DNA of 64,000 bases, taken from JAFEDN01 sp963844565 (GTDB taxonomy: Bacteria; Pseudomonadota; Gammaproteobacteria; Coxiellales; Coxiellaceae). Shown here piece after piece: positions 36,359-44,939 of the stretch. The notes under the pieces are model-generated. The model made no database searches. It was not told the origin of the DNA and saw only the letters and a program-made list of their open reading frames with translations. The stretch covers positions 1,426,001 through 1,490,000 of the forward strand of contig CAWJON010000002.1 in the NCBI GenBank assembly GCA_963844565.1, in the 5' to 3' direction. How positions within the stretch are numbered: position 1 is the stretch's first letter; each line of letters starts with the position of its first letter. Both the position numbers and the translations under genes were made by a program.

Positions 36359-37546
36359 TTACAATGCTCGACAAATAAAACACTTGAGATATTCGGTTTC
36401 GGCAACCGCTGGATGGATGGGATGATCCGCTCCTTGATGGCCATGTTTTAATATCTGCAAGGGCCTTTGACTCTTTAAACTTGCCCACAATAGACAATCT
36501 TGCAATTCCTCTGCAGTTAAATGATGTGAACAAGAGGCAGTAATTAAATAGCCTCTCTCAGACAATAACTGCAAAGCCATAAGATTAATCCGTTTATACG
36601 CGGCTAAGCCTTCCGCATGATCCTTGCGTCTTTTAATAAAAGCAGGCGGATCCACGATAATAACGTCAAACTGCTTTTTTTCTTGATGCCAGGATTTCAA
36701 TTGTAAAAAAGCATCGGCTTCAATGGTGAACACTTTGTTTTCTACCTGATTCAGCTTGGCATTGGCTTGCAGTTTTTCCAACGCACTGGCTGAGCTGTCA
36801 AGCGCCCAAACCTCTTTAGCTCCATAACAAGCGGCTTGAATAGACCAGCCTCCAACATATGAAAATACATCTAAAACTTTTTGACCCTGAATAAAGTTCT
36901 TTAGCTGCAGCCGATTGTCACGATGATCGTAAAACCATCCTGTTTTTTGACCAGAGCTCGGCGAAATTAAAAATTTTATGCCATTCTCCTCCAAAAATAT
37001 TTCTTGGGGCACAGTTCCAAATGCGGTTTCCACATAGAGCGGCAATCCTTCCAAATGCCGATATTTTGTATCATTTTTCCATAATATTCCCAGCGGAGAA
37101 ATTTCTTGTTGCAAAACTTGCAGTAACTCATTTTTAAAATTTTCCATTCCTGCGGTAGTAATTTGCGCCACTAAATAATCTCCAAAACGATCAACAATTA
37201 TTCCAGGAAGCTCATCGCTTTCTCCATAAATTAATCGATAGAAAGGGTTTTTAAACCAACTGGAGCGCATGGCTATAGCTTTTTGAATTTTTTGTCTAAA
37301 GAAATTTTCATTGATCGATTGTTCAGGGTCTCTAGTTAATAATCTCGCACACAGCAAAGTGTGAGGATTAACATACCCATTTCCCAAACAGGTTCCTTTG
37401 CTGTCCAAAAAACTGATCAATTCGCCCGGTTTAAAAGCTGATAAAGGCGTCTGTTTAATATTGATCTCATTACTGTAAATCCACGGATGGCCGCGCAGTA
37501 AACGCCTTTCTTCATTCTTTTTTAAACTTAAGGGTGCATAGAGCAT
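36359..37546 (-). CDS. rlmI: RlmI-type 23S rRNA (cytosine-C5) methyltransferase
   Basis: A 395-aa SAM-dependent methyltransferase. An N-terminal PUA domain (about 1-70, LSLKKNEERRLLRGHPWIYS) is followed by an EEHEE-like domain and the Rossmann catalytic domain with VLDVFSYVGGWSIQAA (motif I), the IIVDPPAF motif (motif IV) and a Cys-containing loop ITASCSHHL that holds the catalytic Cys. RlmI methylates C1962 of 23S rRNA in E. coli, and the length agrees (396). It is divergent from lipB. Confidence 0.92.
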   Translation of the reverse strand: MLYAPLSLKKNEERRLLRGHPWIYSNEINIKQTPLSAFKPGELISFLDSKGTCLGNGYVNPHTLLCARLLTRDPEQSINENFFRQKIQKAIAMRSSWFKNPFYRLIYGESDELPGIIVDRFGDYLVAQITTAGMENFKNELLQVLQQEISPLGILWKNDTKYRHLEGLPLYVETAFGTVPQEIFLEENGIKFLISPSSGQKTGWFYDHRDNRLQLKNFIQGQKVLDVFSYVGGWSIQAACYGAKEVWALDSSASALEKLQANAKLNQVENKVFTIEADAFLQLKSWHQEKKQFDVIIVDPPAFIKRRKDHAEGLAAYKRINLMALQLLSERGYLITASCSHHLTAEELQDCLLWASLKSQRPLQILKHGHQGADHPIHPAVAETEYLKCFICRAL

Positions 37547-37665
37547 ACAGGCAGCAACTTGTAAATATTAACTAATTGATCTAATATAACAAATTTCCAC
37601 TATAAATAAAGAATTTTTACGGGCGTAAGCCCCGTAACCCTACCCGATGGGGATTAAAATAACCC

Positions 37666-38316
37666 ATGAAAGTAATACATTCAGAATTAATTATACGGCA
37701 ACTCGGTTTACAGCCATACCAAACCGCTTGGCAGGCCATGAAAAATTTTACTAAAAATCGAACTCCTGAAATCAGCGATGAATTATGGATATTACAACAC
37801 CCACCCGTATTCACTCAAGGTCAAGCGGGAAAACCTGAACATATTTTAAATGCTCATGAGATACCTATTGTTCAAACCGATCGCGGAGGACAAGTCACCT
37901 ACCACGGTCCCGGTCAATTGGTTATCTACCCACTGTTGAATCTACAAAAACAAAATTGCAATATTCGGCAGCTGGTCACTCATCTCGAACAAACTATTAT
38001 TGAATTGTTGAAAAACTTTTCAATTGGGGCTGAATCAAAAATAGACGCTCCCGGGGTATACGTAGAAAATAAGAAAATTTGTTCAATTGGGTTGCGAGTA
38101 AGTCGCGGTTTTTCTTATCATGGTATTGCGCTTAACGTCAATATGGATCTTAAGCCGTTTACTTTTATCAATCCGTGTGGGTGGGCAGGCTTACAAATGA
38201 CACAAATTAAAGATTATAGACCAAACGTCCAAATGGACCATATCATCCGGGATTTTATCACTGCATTTCTACATCAGTTCAGGTATACTGATGTCAATTT
38301 TGGAGTTAATCAATGA
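37666..38316 (+). CDS. lipB: Octanoyltransferase LipB
   Basis: A 216-aa cytoplasmic enzyme that moves octanoate from acyl carrier protein to lipoyl domains. Characteristic blocks are HPPVFTQGQAGKPEHIL, TDRGGQVTYHGPGQLV and GLRVSRGFSYHGIALNVN. The catalytic Lys lies in KKICSIG and the catalytic Cys in INPCGWAGL. It overlaps lipA by 4 bases. Its 5' leader contains a small ACGGG/CCCGT hairpin of unknown role. Confidence 0.97.
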   Translation: MKVIHSELIIRQLGLQPYQTAWQAMKNFTKNRTPEISDELWILQHPPVFTQGQAGKPEHILNAHEIPIVQTDRGGQVTYHGPGQLVIYPLLNLQKQNCNIRQLVTHLEQTIIELLKNFSIGAESKIDAPGVYVENKKICSIGLRVSRGFSYHGIALNVNMDLKPFTFINPCGWAGLQMTQIKDYRPNVQMDHIIRDFITAFLHQFRYTDVNFGVNQ

Positions 38317-39266
38317 GTCAGACGACTTACGACCCCACTAAGAAAGCATTAGGTGCTGCTAAATTGGCCCGTATTCCGGTCAAGGTGGAGGCTACCTCAA
38401 ATCCGCTCCGAAAACCGGACTGGATACGTATCAAACTCCCCACCGATAATTCGGTACAAAAACTTAAGGACTTGTTGCGTGATAATCGTATGGTGACTGT
38501 GTGCGAAGAAGCTTCTTGTCCTAATTTACATGAATGTTTTAGCCACGGTATTGCTACTTTTATGATCATGGGTGACAAATGTACACGTCGTTGTACGTTT
38601 TGTAACGTAGGACATGGCAGACCGGATCCCTTAGACCCTGAAGAACCCAAAAACCTGGCTAACACCATAGTCGCAATGAAACTAAAATATGTGGTTATCA
38701 CTTCTGTCGACCGAGATGATCTACGCGATGGAGGCGCCAGCCATTTTAAAAATTGTCAGCTCGCGATACGCGAACAAAACCCGAACATTAAAATAGAGAT
38801 CCTAGTCCCCGATTTTCGAGGGCGAATGGATAAAGCCTTAGACGAATTATCCTCTGCTTTACCCGATGTTTTTAACCATAACATTGAAACTATTGCTAAA
38901 CTTTACAAAGCTGTACGTCCAGGTTCTGATTATCTTTGGTCTTTACAATTATTAAAAAAATTTAAAGAAAGGTTTCCAAATATTCCAACAAAATCTGGCA
39001 TTATGTTAGGTTTAGGAGAAACGCCGGAAGAAGTTGTTCAGGTGTTGAAAGATTTACGCAGTCATGACGTCGATATGGTTACCCTAGGTCAATATCTGCA
39101 ACCGACTCCACATCATACTCCTGTGCTGCGTTACGTCACCCCAGAAGAATTTGATCAACACGCTGAGACGGCCAAAAAATTAGGTTTCAGTAATGTAGCC
39201 AGCGGACCTTTAGTGCGGTCCTCTTACCATGCCGATAAACAAGCCGCCGGGGAGCGTGTTGTCTAA
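38313..39266 (+). CDS. lipA: Lipoyl synthase LipA
   Basis: A 317-aa radical-SAM enzyme that inserts two sulfurs into protein-bound octanoyl groups to make lipoate. It shows both iron-sulfur sites: the auxiliary cluster cysteines in CEEASCPNLHECF and the radical-SAM CxxxCxxC in GDKCTRRCTFCNVG. The C-terminal RSSYHADKQA contains the Ser that ligates the auxiliary cluster. Length is normal. It is coupled to lipB by an ATGA overlap and shares its last base with the next start. With lpdA at the window end, lipoate supply and a lipoyl-dependent enzyme are both present. Confidence 0.97.
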   Translation: MSQTTYDPTKKALGAAKLARIPVKVEATSNPLRKPDWIRIKLPTDNSVQKLKDLLRDNRMVTVCEEASCPNLHECFSHGIATFMIMGDKCTRRCTFCNVGHGRPDPLDPEEPKNLANTIVAMKLKYVVITSVDRDDLRDGGASHFKNCQLAIREQNPNIKIEILVPDFRGRMDKALDELSSALPDVFNHNIETIAKLYKAVRPGSDYLWSLQLLKKFKERFPNIPTKSGIMLGLGETPEEVVQVLKDLRSHDVDMVTLGQYLQPTPHHTPVLRYVTPEEFDQHAETAKKLGFSNVASGPLVRSSYHADKQAAGERVV

Positions 39267-41305
39267 TGGAGCATTACCTTCAGCCGATCATGGAGTATTT
39301 ACGGCTACATCCCACGTTGGGTCTCTTATTTACTTTTTTGGTTGCCCTCATTGAATCGCTTCCCGTATTAGGAACGCTCGTTCCAGGCTCAGTCACCATG
39401 ACCGCCATTGGCGCCCTGGTGGGAGCCGGTGTCCTTCCCGTTACTTTAACCTTCATCGCTTCAATCTTGGGCGCTTTTTTCGGCGACTGTCTCGGCTTCT
39501 GGTTAGGTAGCACTTATCACGCACAAATTCGCAGTATTTGGCCTTTTAACAAGATCACGAAATGGCTTAATTATAGTGAGAAATTTTTTGATAAACATGG
39601 GGTAAAAAGCGTTATCATCGGCCGTTTTATTGGCCCTACTCGCGCTTCCATGCCATTAATTGCCGGCATGTTAAGATTGACTTGGACTAAATTCTTAGTG
39701 GCAGGTAGTATCGCAGCAATTTTATGGTCTCTGATTTATATGATTCCTGGAATTCTCCTTGGCGCCGTAGCACTTGAATTTCCACACGAACAACTAACCA
39801 AGGTTTTCCTTTTGGGTATAGCAACCATAGTCTGTCTCTGGCTTATTTTTTGGTTGGTTCAGTACTTTTTTAGAAATCTCCGACGTTACGTCAATCATAG
39901 CATTAGTTCTTGGTGGTCTGTACTTAGGCAACATAAACCCACCCATCTTTTTGTAAAAATTCTTAGCAATCGTCAAAACGCTTATGATTTTCATCAACTC
40001 ACTCTATTGTTGGTGATCTTTTTTCTCGGATTACTCTTTCTAGTGGTTTGGATCAGCGTAATGAGTCATGGACCGCTTACCTCCGTCAATACGCCTTTAT
40101 TTTATTTAATCCAAAGCTTCAGCAATTTTGGGGCTACCTTTTGGGTGATTCTGACCTTGCTTGGCAATCCATTAGGAATATTGGCAACAGCATTTATTGT
40201 TTCTATTGGGCTTTTTCTTAACAACCAAAAACGAGCCAGTGTACATTTATTGCTCTTGGCCATTGTGGCAGCTGTGTTTACAGAGGGCGTAAAACATGTT
40301 TATTACTCCCCTCGTCCAATAGGTTTTGTCGTCAATGATCCCAGCTCTTCTTTTCCGAGTGGTCACACCCTGATGAGTACAGCTGTGTTTGGTTTTTTAG
40401 CTTTTTTATTCTGCAGGCTAGTCAGCAAGCATTCACGACGCTTAATTTACTTCGTTGCCACCCTTTTGATTTTTCTGATTGGGCTCTCAAGGTTATTTTT
40501 GGGTCAACACTGGTTAACCGATGTATTAGGCGGTTGGCTAATTGGGGGTGTTTTTTTATTATTGACCATCTTATCCTATCAGCGACTTCCAAAACCCAGC
40601 TCTTTGCTGACAATAACCAAAACTCGATGGTTATTGTTGTTGATCATAGGCATTATAATCCCTTGGACTATAAGTTGCCTAACCAGTTTCCAGAAAACCC
40701 TGCAGGATACTCGGGTAGAATGGCCCAAGGTGACACTAGAGTTAGAAAGGTGGTGGGAAAACCCTGTTAATCAAACTCCCTTATATCGTTTAGACCGCTT
40801 TGGTAAAGTGGCCAGACCCTTCAATATACAATGGGCAGGAAATCTAGGCAGTATCAAAGAATTTTTAATAGCCCAGGGCTGGGAATCACTTGAATTGCCT
40901 TCTCATGTTCAAAGCGCCTTACAGCGTTTTACCAGCTATGACCCTACTCGAAATCGACCTATTCTTGCCGAACTCTATCACCTCCGTCCTCCAAATCTCA
41001 TTTTTATTAAACATCTTAATCATTCACCTGATATTTTAGAGTTACAATTGTGGAATTCTGGAAGAAAATTTAAAGATGCAGATTTCCCTCTTTGGATCGG
41101 CACTATGGTCTATCATACCCCCCCTGAAAAATTATTACGCTTCCCAAGAAGGTATATGCGCTTACAGTCAGGCCAAGTGCTATTGGACTCAACGGGTTTT
41201 CAGGCCTTTGAAATCAAATCTATTTATATCCCCCAAAATGAACAACCCAGTCGTATACAAGCGATGAATTGGGATGGGTCTGTCTTTATTCTAAAGCCAA
41301 AGTAA
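39266..41305 (+). CDS. DedA-PAP2-LssY fusion membrane protein
   Basis: A 679-aa polytopic inner-membrane protein with three parts. Residues about 1-210 form a DedA/SNARE-associated domain (FGDCLGFWLGS, GRFIGPTRASMPLIAG). Residues about 235-440 form a PAP2 lipid phosphatase with all three motifs: KHVYYSPRPIG, SSFPSGHTLMS and SRLFLGQHWLTDVLGG. Residues about 490-679 form a soluble LssY-like C-terminal domain. The same arrangement is known from Legionella LssY, near type I secretion genes there. Likely roles are lipid recycling, including undecaprenyl-phosphate, or envelope homeostasis. It is coupled to lipA by a one-base overlap (TAATG). Confidence 0.92.
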   Translation: MEHYLQPIMEYLRLHPTLGLLFTFLVALIESLPVLGTLVPGSVTMTAIGALVGAGVLPVTLTFIASILGAFFGDCLGFWLGSTYHAQIRSIWPFNKITKWLNYSEKFFDKHGVKSVIIGRFIGPTRASMPLIAGMLRLTWTKFLVAGSIAAILWSLIYMIPGILLGAVALEFPHEQLTKVFLLGIATIVCLWLIFWLVQYFFRNLRRYVNHSISSWWSVLRQHKPTHLFVKILSNRQNAYDFHQLTLLLVIFFLGLLFLVVWISVMSHGPLTSVNTPLFYLIQSFSNFGATFWVILTLLGNPLGILATAFIVSIGLFLNNQKRASVHLLLLAIVAAVFTEGVKHVYYSPRPIGFVVNDPSSSFPSGHTLMSTAVFGFLAFLFCRLVSKHSRRLIYFVATLLIFLIGLSRLFLGQHWLTDVLGGWLIGGVFLLLTILSYQRLPKPSSLLTITKTRWLLLLIIGIIIPWTISCLTSFQKTLQDTRVEWPKVTLELERWWENPVNQTPLYRLDRFGKVARPFNIQWAGNLGSIKEFLIAQGWESLELPSHVQSALQRFTSYDPTRNRPILAELYHLRPPNLIFIKHLNHSPDILELQLWNSGRKFKDADFPLWIGTMVYHTPPEKLLRFPRRYMRLQSGQVLLDSTGFQAFEIKSIYIPQNEQPSRIQAMNWDGSVFILKPK

Positions 41306-41408
41306 ACAGAATTTTTTGTTCATTTTGTCGATTTTTTAAAAATTTAAGAATTTCTTAATTAGAATGTGAAAAGATAGTCTAAATAGAAACTGAATAAATA
41401 CTGTTAAA

Positions 41409-41666
41409 ATGAAAATGTACTCTTTTAAAGAAAAAACTAAACAAGTTAAATTACCCTATTTACCTGTACACTTTTTAAAACGCAAATGTTGCTGGTTGCT
41501 AATAATTACCGTTATGGTCTGTTTTTCTGTTTCGATTGAAGCCGCACATAAACTTTCTTCGCACTCCACCTATCATCGATCAATAATTCTTGATTTAGCT
41601 TCTGGGCTTGGTATTGTTGCGGCAGCTTGGTTAGGCTTTAGTTTATGTAGGGGTCGACAGCGTTAA
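41409..41666 (+). CDS. Small membrane protein, function unknown
   Basis: An 85-aa frame with a hydrophobic segment at about 28-46 (CCWLLIITVMVCFSVSIEA), which could be a cleavable signal, and a second hydrophobic segment near the C-terminus (ASGLGIVAAAWLGFSL). There is no strong ribosome site. It overlaps the 3' end of mpl by 24 bases on the opposite strand. No family recognised; composition looks real, but conservation was not tested. Confidence 0.45.
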   Translation: MKMYSFKEKTKQVKLPYLPVHFLKRKCCWLLIITVMVCFSVSIEAAHKLSSHSTYHRSIILDLASGLGIVAAAWLGFSLCRGRQR

Positions 41667-43019
41667 AACCGGCTTCAATTTTTGAAGCAAGCGTTGGTGG
41701 ATATTACCAAATTCCTTATTACTCATAATTAGAACTTGATCACCTGGCTTTAGTTCCAAACATAAACGTTCAATAATTTGATTTTCATTCTCAAAACTTG
41801 CCGCACGATTCCCTAGTTCTCTAACGATCGAACTGATATCCCATTTTTGTGGTCGAAGAAAAAGAATATGGTCAGCCAATTTTAATGACTTAGATAACGA
41901 ATATTGATGCACACCCGAATTCATCGAGTTTGAACCAAATTCTAATACCGCAAAAATCCTCTTATTTCCAACTTTTGATCTTAAACCGGCTAAAGTTGCG
42001 GCAATAGCGGTAGGGTGATGCGCAAAGTCATCATAAACTGCTATTTCATTAACGATGCCTCTCACTTCTAAACGACGTTTGACGCCTTGAAAACTTTTTA
42101 AGGCGGAAATTACTGCTTCACTGGTCACACCAACTTCATGGGCAGCCGCCACTGCAGCCAAAGCATTGCGAACATTATGGTCCCCAACCAGTGACCATTT
42201 CACCACTCCCAATTTTTGATCACGATGCCATAATTCAAATTTTGTACCATCTTCATTTTTATTACGAACGTGCCAAACGCTTTCAGGAGTCCCAATGGTG
42301 TGAGTACTTGTCCAACATCCACGGCCCAATACATCGATAATTTCAGCATCATCTTTAGGATAAATAATCGTTCCACTCCCAGGAACCGTCCGTAATAAAT
42401 GTTCAAATTGTTTCTTGATGGCGGCTAAATCAGGAAAAATATCGGCATGGTCATACTCTAAATTGTTGAGGATCAAGGTCCTCGGTCGATAATGAAGAAA
42501 TTTGGACCGTTTGTCATCGAAGGCGGTATCATATTCATCTGCCTCTATCACAAAATAAGGGGATTTACCTAAGCTGGCAGTTGTTTGGAGATTTATGGGA
42601 AGGCCACCAATTAAATAACCCGGATTCAATCCAGCTTGAGTCAAAATCCAAGTTAATAAACTTGCTGTTGTCGTTTTGCCGTGAGTACCTGCCACCGCTA
42701 GCACATGCCTTTTTCTTAAAACGTTTTGGGCCAACCATTCAGGGCCGGAAAAATAAGGTAAATTTTTATTTAAAACAAATTCCAATTCAGGATTGCCCCT
42801 TGAGATCACATTACCTACAATAACCAAATCCGGCGAGGGACGTAAATGCATGGGATCATAGCCTTCAAAAACTTTAATTCCTGTGGATTTCAAAACCTCT
42901 GACATCGGTGGATATACATTTCGATCGGATCCTGATACTTCAAAGCCCAGTTCACGGGCTAACAAAGCGATCCCAGTCATAAAAGTGCCGCAAATCCCCA
43001 GAATATGAATACGTTTCAT
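41643..43019 (-). CDS. mpl: Mpl, UDP-MurNAc:tripeptide ligase for murein recycling
   Basis: A 458-aa cytoplasmic Mur-family ligase that joins recycled L-Ala-gamma-D-Glu-meso-DAP tripeptide to UDP-MurNAc. The N-terminal domain has MKRIHILGICGTFMTGIALL, the ATP P-loop is AGTHGKTTTASLL (about residues 105-117), and the Mur signature residues lie in EADEYDTAF and DDFAHHPTAI. Length fits Mpl, and the start region matches its known N-terminus, hence the choice of ATG 43019. It is divergent from mlaA. The enzyme implies that the cell recycles peptidoglycan. Confidence 0.95.
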   Translation of the reverse strand: MKRIHILGICGTFMTGIALLARELGFEVSGSDRNVYPPMSEVLKSTGIKVFEGYDPMHLRPSPDLVIVGNVISRGNPELEFVLNKNLPYFSGPEWLAQNVLRKRHVLAVAGTHGKTTTASLLTWILTQAGLNPGYLIGGLPINLQTTASLGKSPYFVIEADEYDTAFDDKRSKFLHYRPRTLILNNLEYDHADIFPDLAAIKKQFEHLLRTVPGSGTIIYPKDDAEIIDVLGRGCWTSTHTIGTPESVWHVRNKNEDGTKFELWHRDQKLGVVKWSLVGDHNVRNALAAVAAAHEVGVTSEAVISALKSFQGVKRRLEVRGIVNEIAVYDDFAHHPTAIAATLAGLRSKVGNKRIFAVLEFGSNSMNSGVHQYSLSKSLKLADHILFLRPQKWDISSIVRELGNRAASFENENQIIERLCLELKPGDQVLIMSNKEFGNIHQRLLQKLKPVLTLSTPT

Positions 43020-43116
43020 GGAATAAGAACCCCTGTCTATTTCAAATATGTGTTCAAAAAACAACTATTATGATACCACATATGTTGCATGGTAACAGCC
43101 ATTCTTCTATGGTGTA

Positions 43117-43145
43117 TTGGCAAATTGTAATATTTTGTCTATACT
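43117..43145 (+). promoter_or_regulatory. Promoter of mlaA
   Basis: -35 TTGGCA (43117-43122), exactly 17 bases, -10 TATACT (43140-43145), 34 bases before the mlaA ATG. Both hexamers are 5 of 6 to consensus. Good spacing makes this one of the clearest promoters in the window. Confidence 0.68.
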
Positions 43146-43179
43146 CCTGCCTTTAACAGCTTTTTGTAAGGAACTGCTC

Positions 43180-44097
43180 ATGCGTTGTACAAAAAATTTA
43201 TTTTGCTTGGTTTTCATAGGGATGTGCTTGTTTCTGAGCGGATGTGCCTCAACTCCAAACAATGCGCCCACTCAACCTCCACCAGACAGAACTGACCCTT
43301 ACGAAAAATTCAATCGCACCATGTATGGTTTTAATGATGGACTCGATCATTGGATCTTAAGACCCATTGCCAAGGGATATGATACGGTCACTCCTAATTT
43401 TGTACATAAAGGCATAAATAATTTTTTTGATAATATCGACGTACTAACCAGCTTCCCCAATGATATTTTACAAGGAAAATTCGCCTTTGCCGCCATCGAT
43501 TTTTGGAGATTCCTGATCAATGCTACCATTGGAATTGGCGGACTCGCTGATCCTGCCACATCACTCGGCTTGGATTTAAGAAAAGAAGATTTTGGTTTAA
43601 CCTTGGCTTATTGGGGCGGATTAGATGGTTTTAAACCACAGCCTTATCTCGTGTTGCCTTTCTTGGGCCCCTCTACCGCCCGAGATGCTTTTGGTAGAAT
43701 CCCAGACTCAGCAACCTGGCCGTTTCTTTACATTGACCCTTGGTACCTTACCTATGCTGTGTATGGGGTTAAAGTTGTTAACGAGCGAGCAAACTTGTTA
43801 CCCGCTGATAAGTTAGTTGCTCAAGCTTTTGATCCTTATATTTTTGTACGCAGCGCTTATCTGCAAACCCGACAACAAGCTATTTTAAAGAATTGGCAAG
43901 AAACCCATCCTGATTATACGCCACCGGAAGTCACTCCGACCGACATTGATGAGGATATAACCGGCCCATTACCTGAAGACGCAACTGCACCAGCACCTGC
44001 AACCACACCCAGCGAACCAACCTCAGCAGCAGCAAAAGAAACTAAACCTACTAACGTGCCTACGCCACAATCAGAAAAAGTGCCTAGGACTTTATAA
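43180..44097 (+). CDS. mlaA: MlaA/VacJ outer-membrane lipoprotein
   Basis: A 305-aa lipoprotein that removes misplaced phospholipids from the outer leaflet of the outer membrane, working with OmpC-type porins and the Mla ABC system. The lipobox is FLSGC (Cys near residue 21). The family blocks are DPYEKFNRTMYGFND, DVLTSFPNDILQGK and FLINATIGIGGLADPA, followed by DFGLTLAYWGG. The C-terminal 60 residues are a low-complexity Pro/Thr/Ala/Glu tail beyond the usual 250-residue family core. I chose ATG 43180 because AAGGAA precedes it and it gives a standard lipoprotein signal. Confidence 0.95.
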   Translation: MRCTKNLFCLVFIGMCLFLSGCASTPNNAPTQPPPDRTDPYEKFNRTMYGFNDGLDHWILRPIAKGYDTVTPNFVHKGINNFFDNIDVLTSFPNDILQGKFAFAAIDFWRFLINATIGIGGLADPATSLGLDLRKEDFGLTLAYWGGLDGFKPQPYLVLPFLGPSTARDAFGRIPDSATWPFLYIDPWYLTYAVYGVKVVNERANLLPADKLVAQAFDPYIFVRSAYLQTRQQAILKNWQETHPDYTPPEVTPTDIDEDITGPLPEDATAPAPATTPSEPTSAAAKETKPTNVPTPQSEKVPRTL

Positions 44098-44130
44098 AAT
44101 ACCCCGAGCTGACGCACGGGATATTTTCTC
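44096..44130 (+). terminator. Possible terminator of mlaA
   Basis: AAAATACCCCG pairs imperfectly with CGGGATATTTT, followed by a pyrimidine-rich stretch. The stem has one bulge and the T run is short. It begins at the mlaA stop codon. A GC-rich hairpin GCGCGAAC/GTTCGCGC lies just downstream (about 44147-44167) and may be a separate palindrome. Confidence 0.45.
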
Positions 44131-44187
44131 TATTTGATTTCGCTCCGCGCGAACAAAGTTCGCGCGGGCGAGCCCCATTGCGTTAAG

Positions 44188-44811
44188 TTATTTAATCCTG
44201 GGAGATACGACTTCTGGAGTTTCTACAAGCGTTTTCCGCTGTTGGGTTCCACATGCCAAAGATAAGGTTTGCAAATTTTTCTCTGCAGATTCGACTTTTG
44301 ACCGTCGTCTTTGTTCCAACACAAAATCTTGAATTCTTTTATTACAATCTTTGACGCCCTGTATTAAAAGTACATCCGCCTGGATTGTTCTTTTGTCTCC
44401 TTGTGAAAGCCGATTTAATACAGTTCCTGAATTGCCTATTGTGGGATCGGCGCCTTGAATCAAAAGTTCGAGTATTAATAAAAGCCGTGCGTGTAAATTA
44501 GAGCTATCGCCAGATGTTACACACAATGTTAATGCAGTGGAACCTGAGGAATCAGTCTTATTCAACAAATCTTGTTGCGAAATTCCATTTTTTCCTGCCA
44601 CCGTGATCAAATGTCTTAAAGCAGGAACAGAAAAAGCATTGGCGTTTTTTGCGAGGTGATGCAACACAGTCAAGCCTTTTTCATCGGGCGTTACAATCAA
44701 ACTACCAGCATCAGGAGCACCACCTGTTGCCATCGAAAAATCACTCAACTCTTGATTTTGAATAGATTGGGTAACTATCTCCCACCACCTGGTTAATGAT
44801 ATGCTTCGCAT
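44188..44811 (-). CDS. Ankyrin-repeat protein, candidate host-directed factor
   Basis: A 207-aa soluble protein without a signal peptide. The middle (about residues 40-140) has two to three ankyrin-like repeats: DEKGLTVLHHLAKNA, DSSGSTALTLCVTSGDS and LLIQGADPTIGNSGTVL, with typical TALH-like and GADP turns. A charged helical tail follows. GAGGAG lies 8 bases before the ATG. It is divergently arranged with the 977-aa protein at 44940, with 128 AT-rich bases between, so they may share regulation. No enzymatic motif. Effector function is inference from the eukaryote-like repeat. Confidence 0.78.
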   Translation of the reverse strand: MRSISLTRWWEIVTQSIQNQELSDFSMATGGAPDAGSLIVTPDEKGLTVLHHLAKNANAFSVPALRHLITVAGKNGISQQDLLNKTDSSGSTALTLCVTSGDSSNLHARLLLILELLIQGADPTIGNSGTVLNRLSQGDKRTIQADVLLIQGVKDCNKRIQDFVLEQRRRSKVESAEKNLQTLSLACGTQQRKTLVETPEVVSPRIK

Positions 44812-44939
44812 TGCTTTCTCCTCGGCTTATTTGAAATAAGCTTTACTAAAATGTTACTTTATTATACAATAGCTTCTTTTATGTAATGTCAGTATAACAT
44901 AATCCATATTATAAGCAAAAGCATAAGAATAAATTATTT

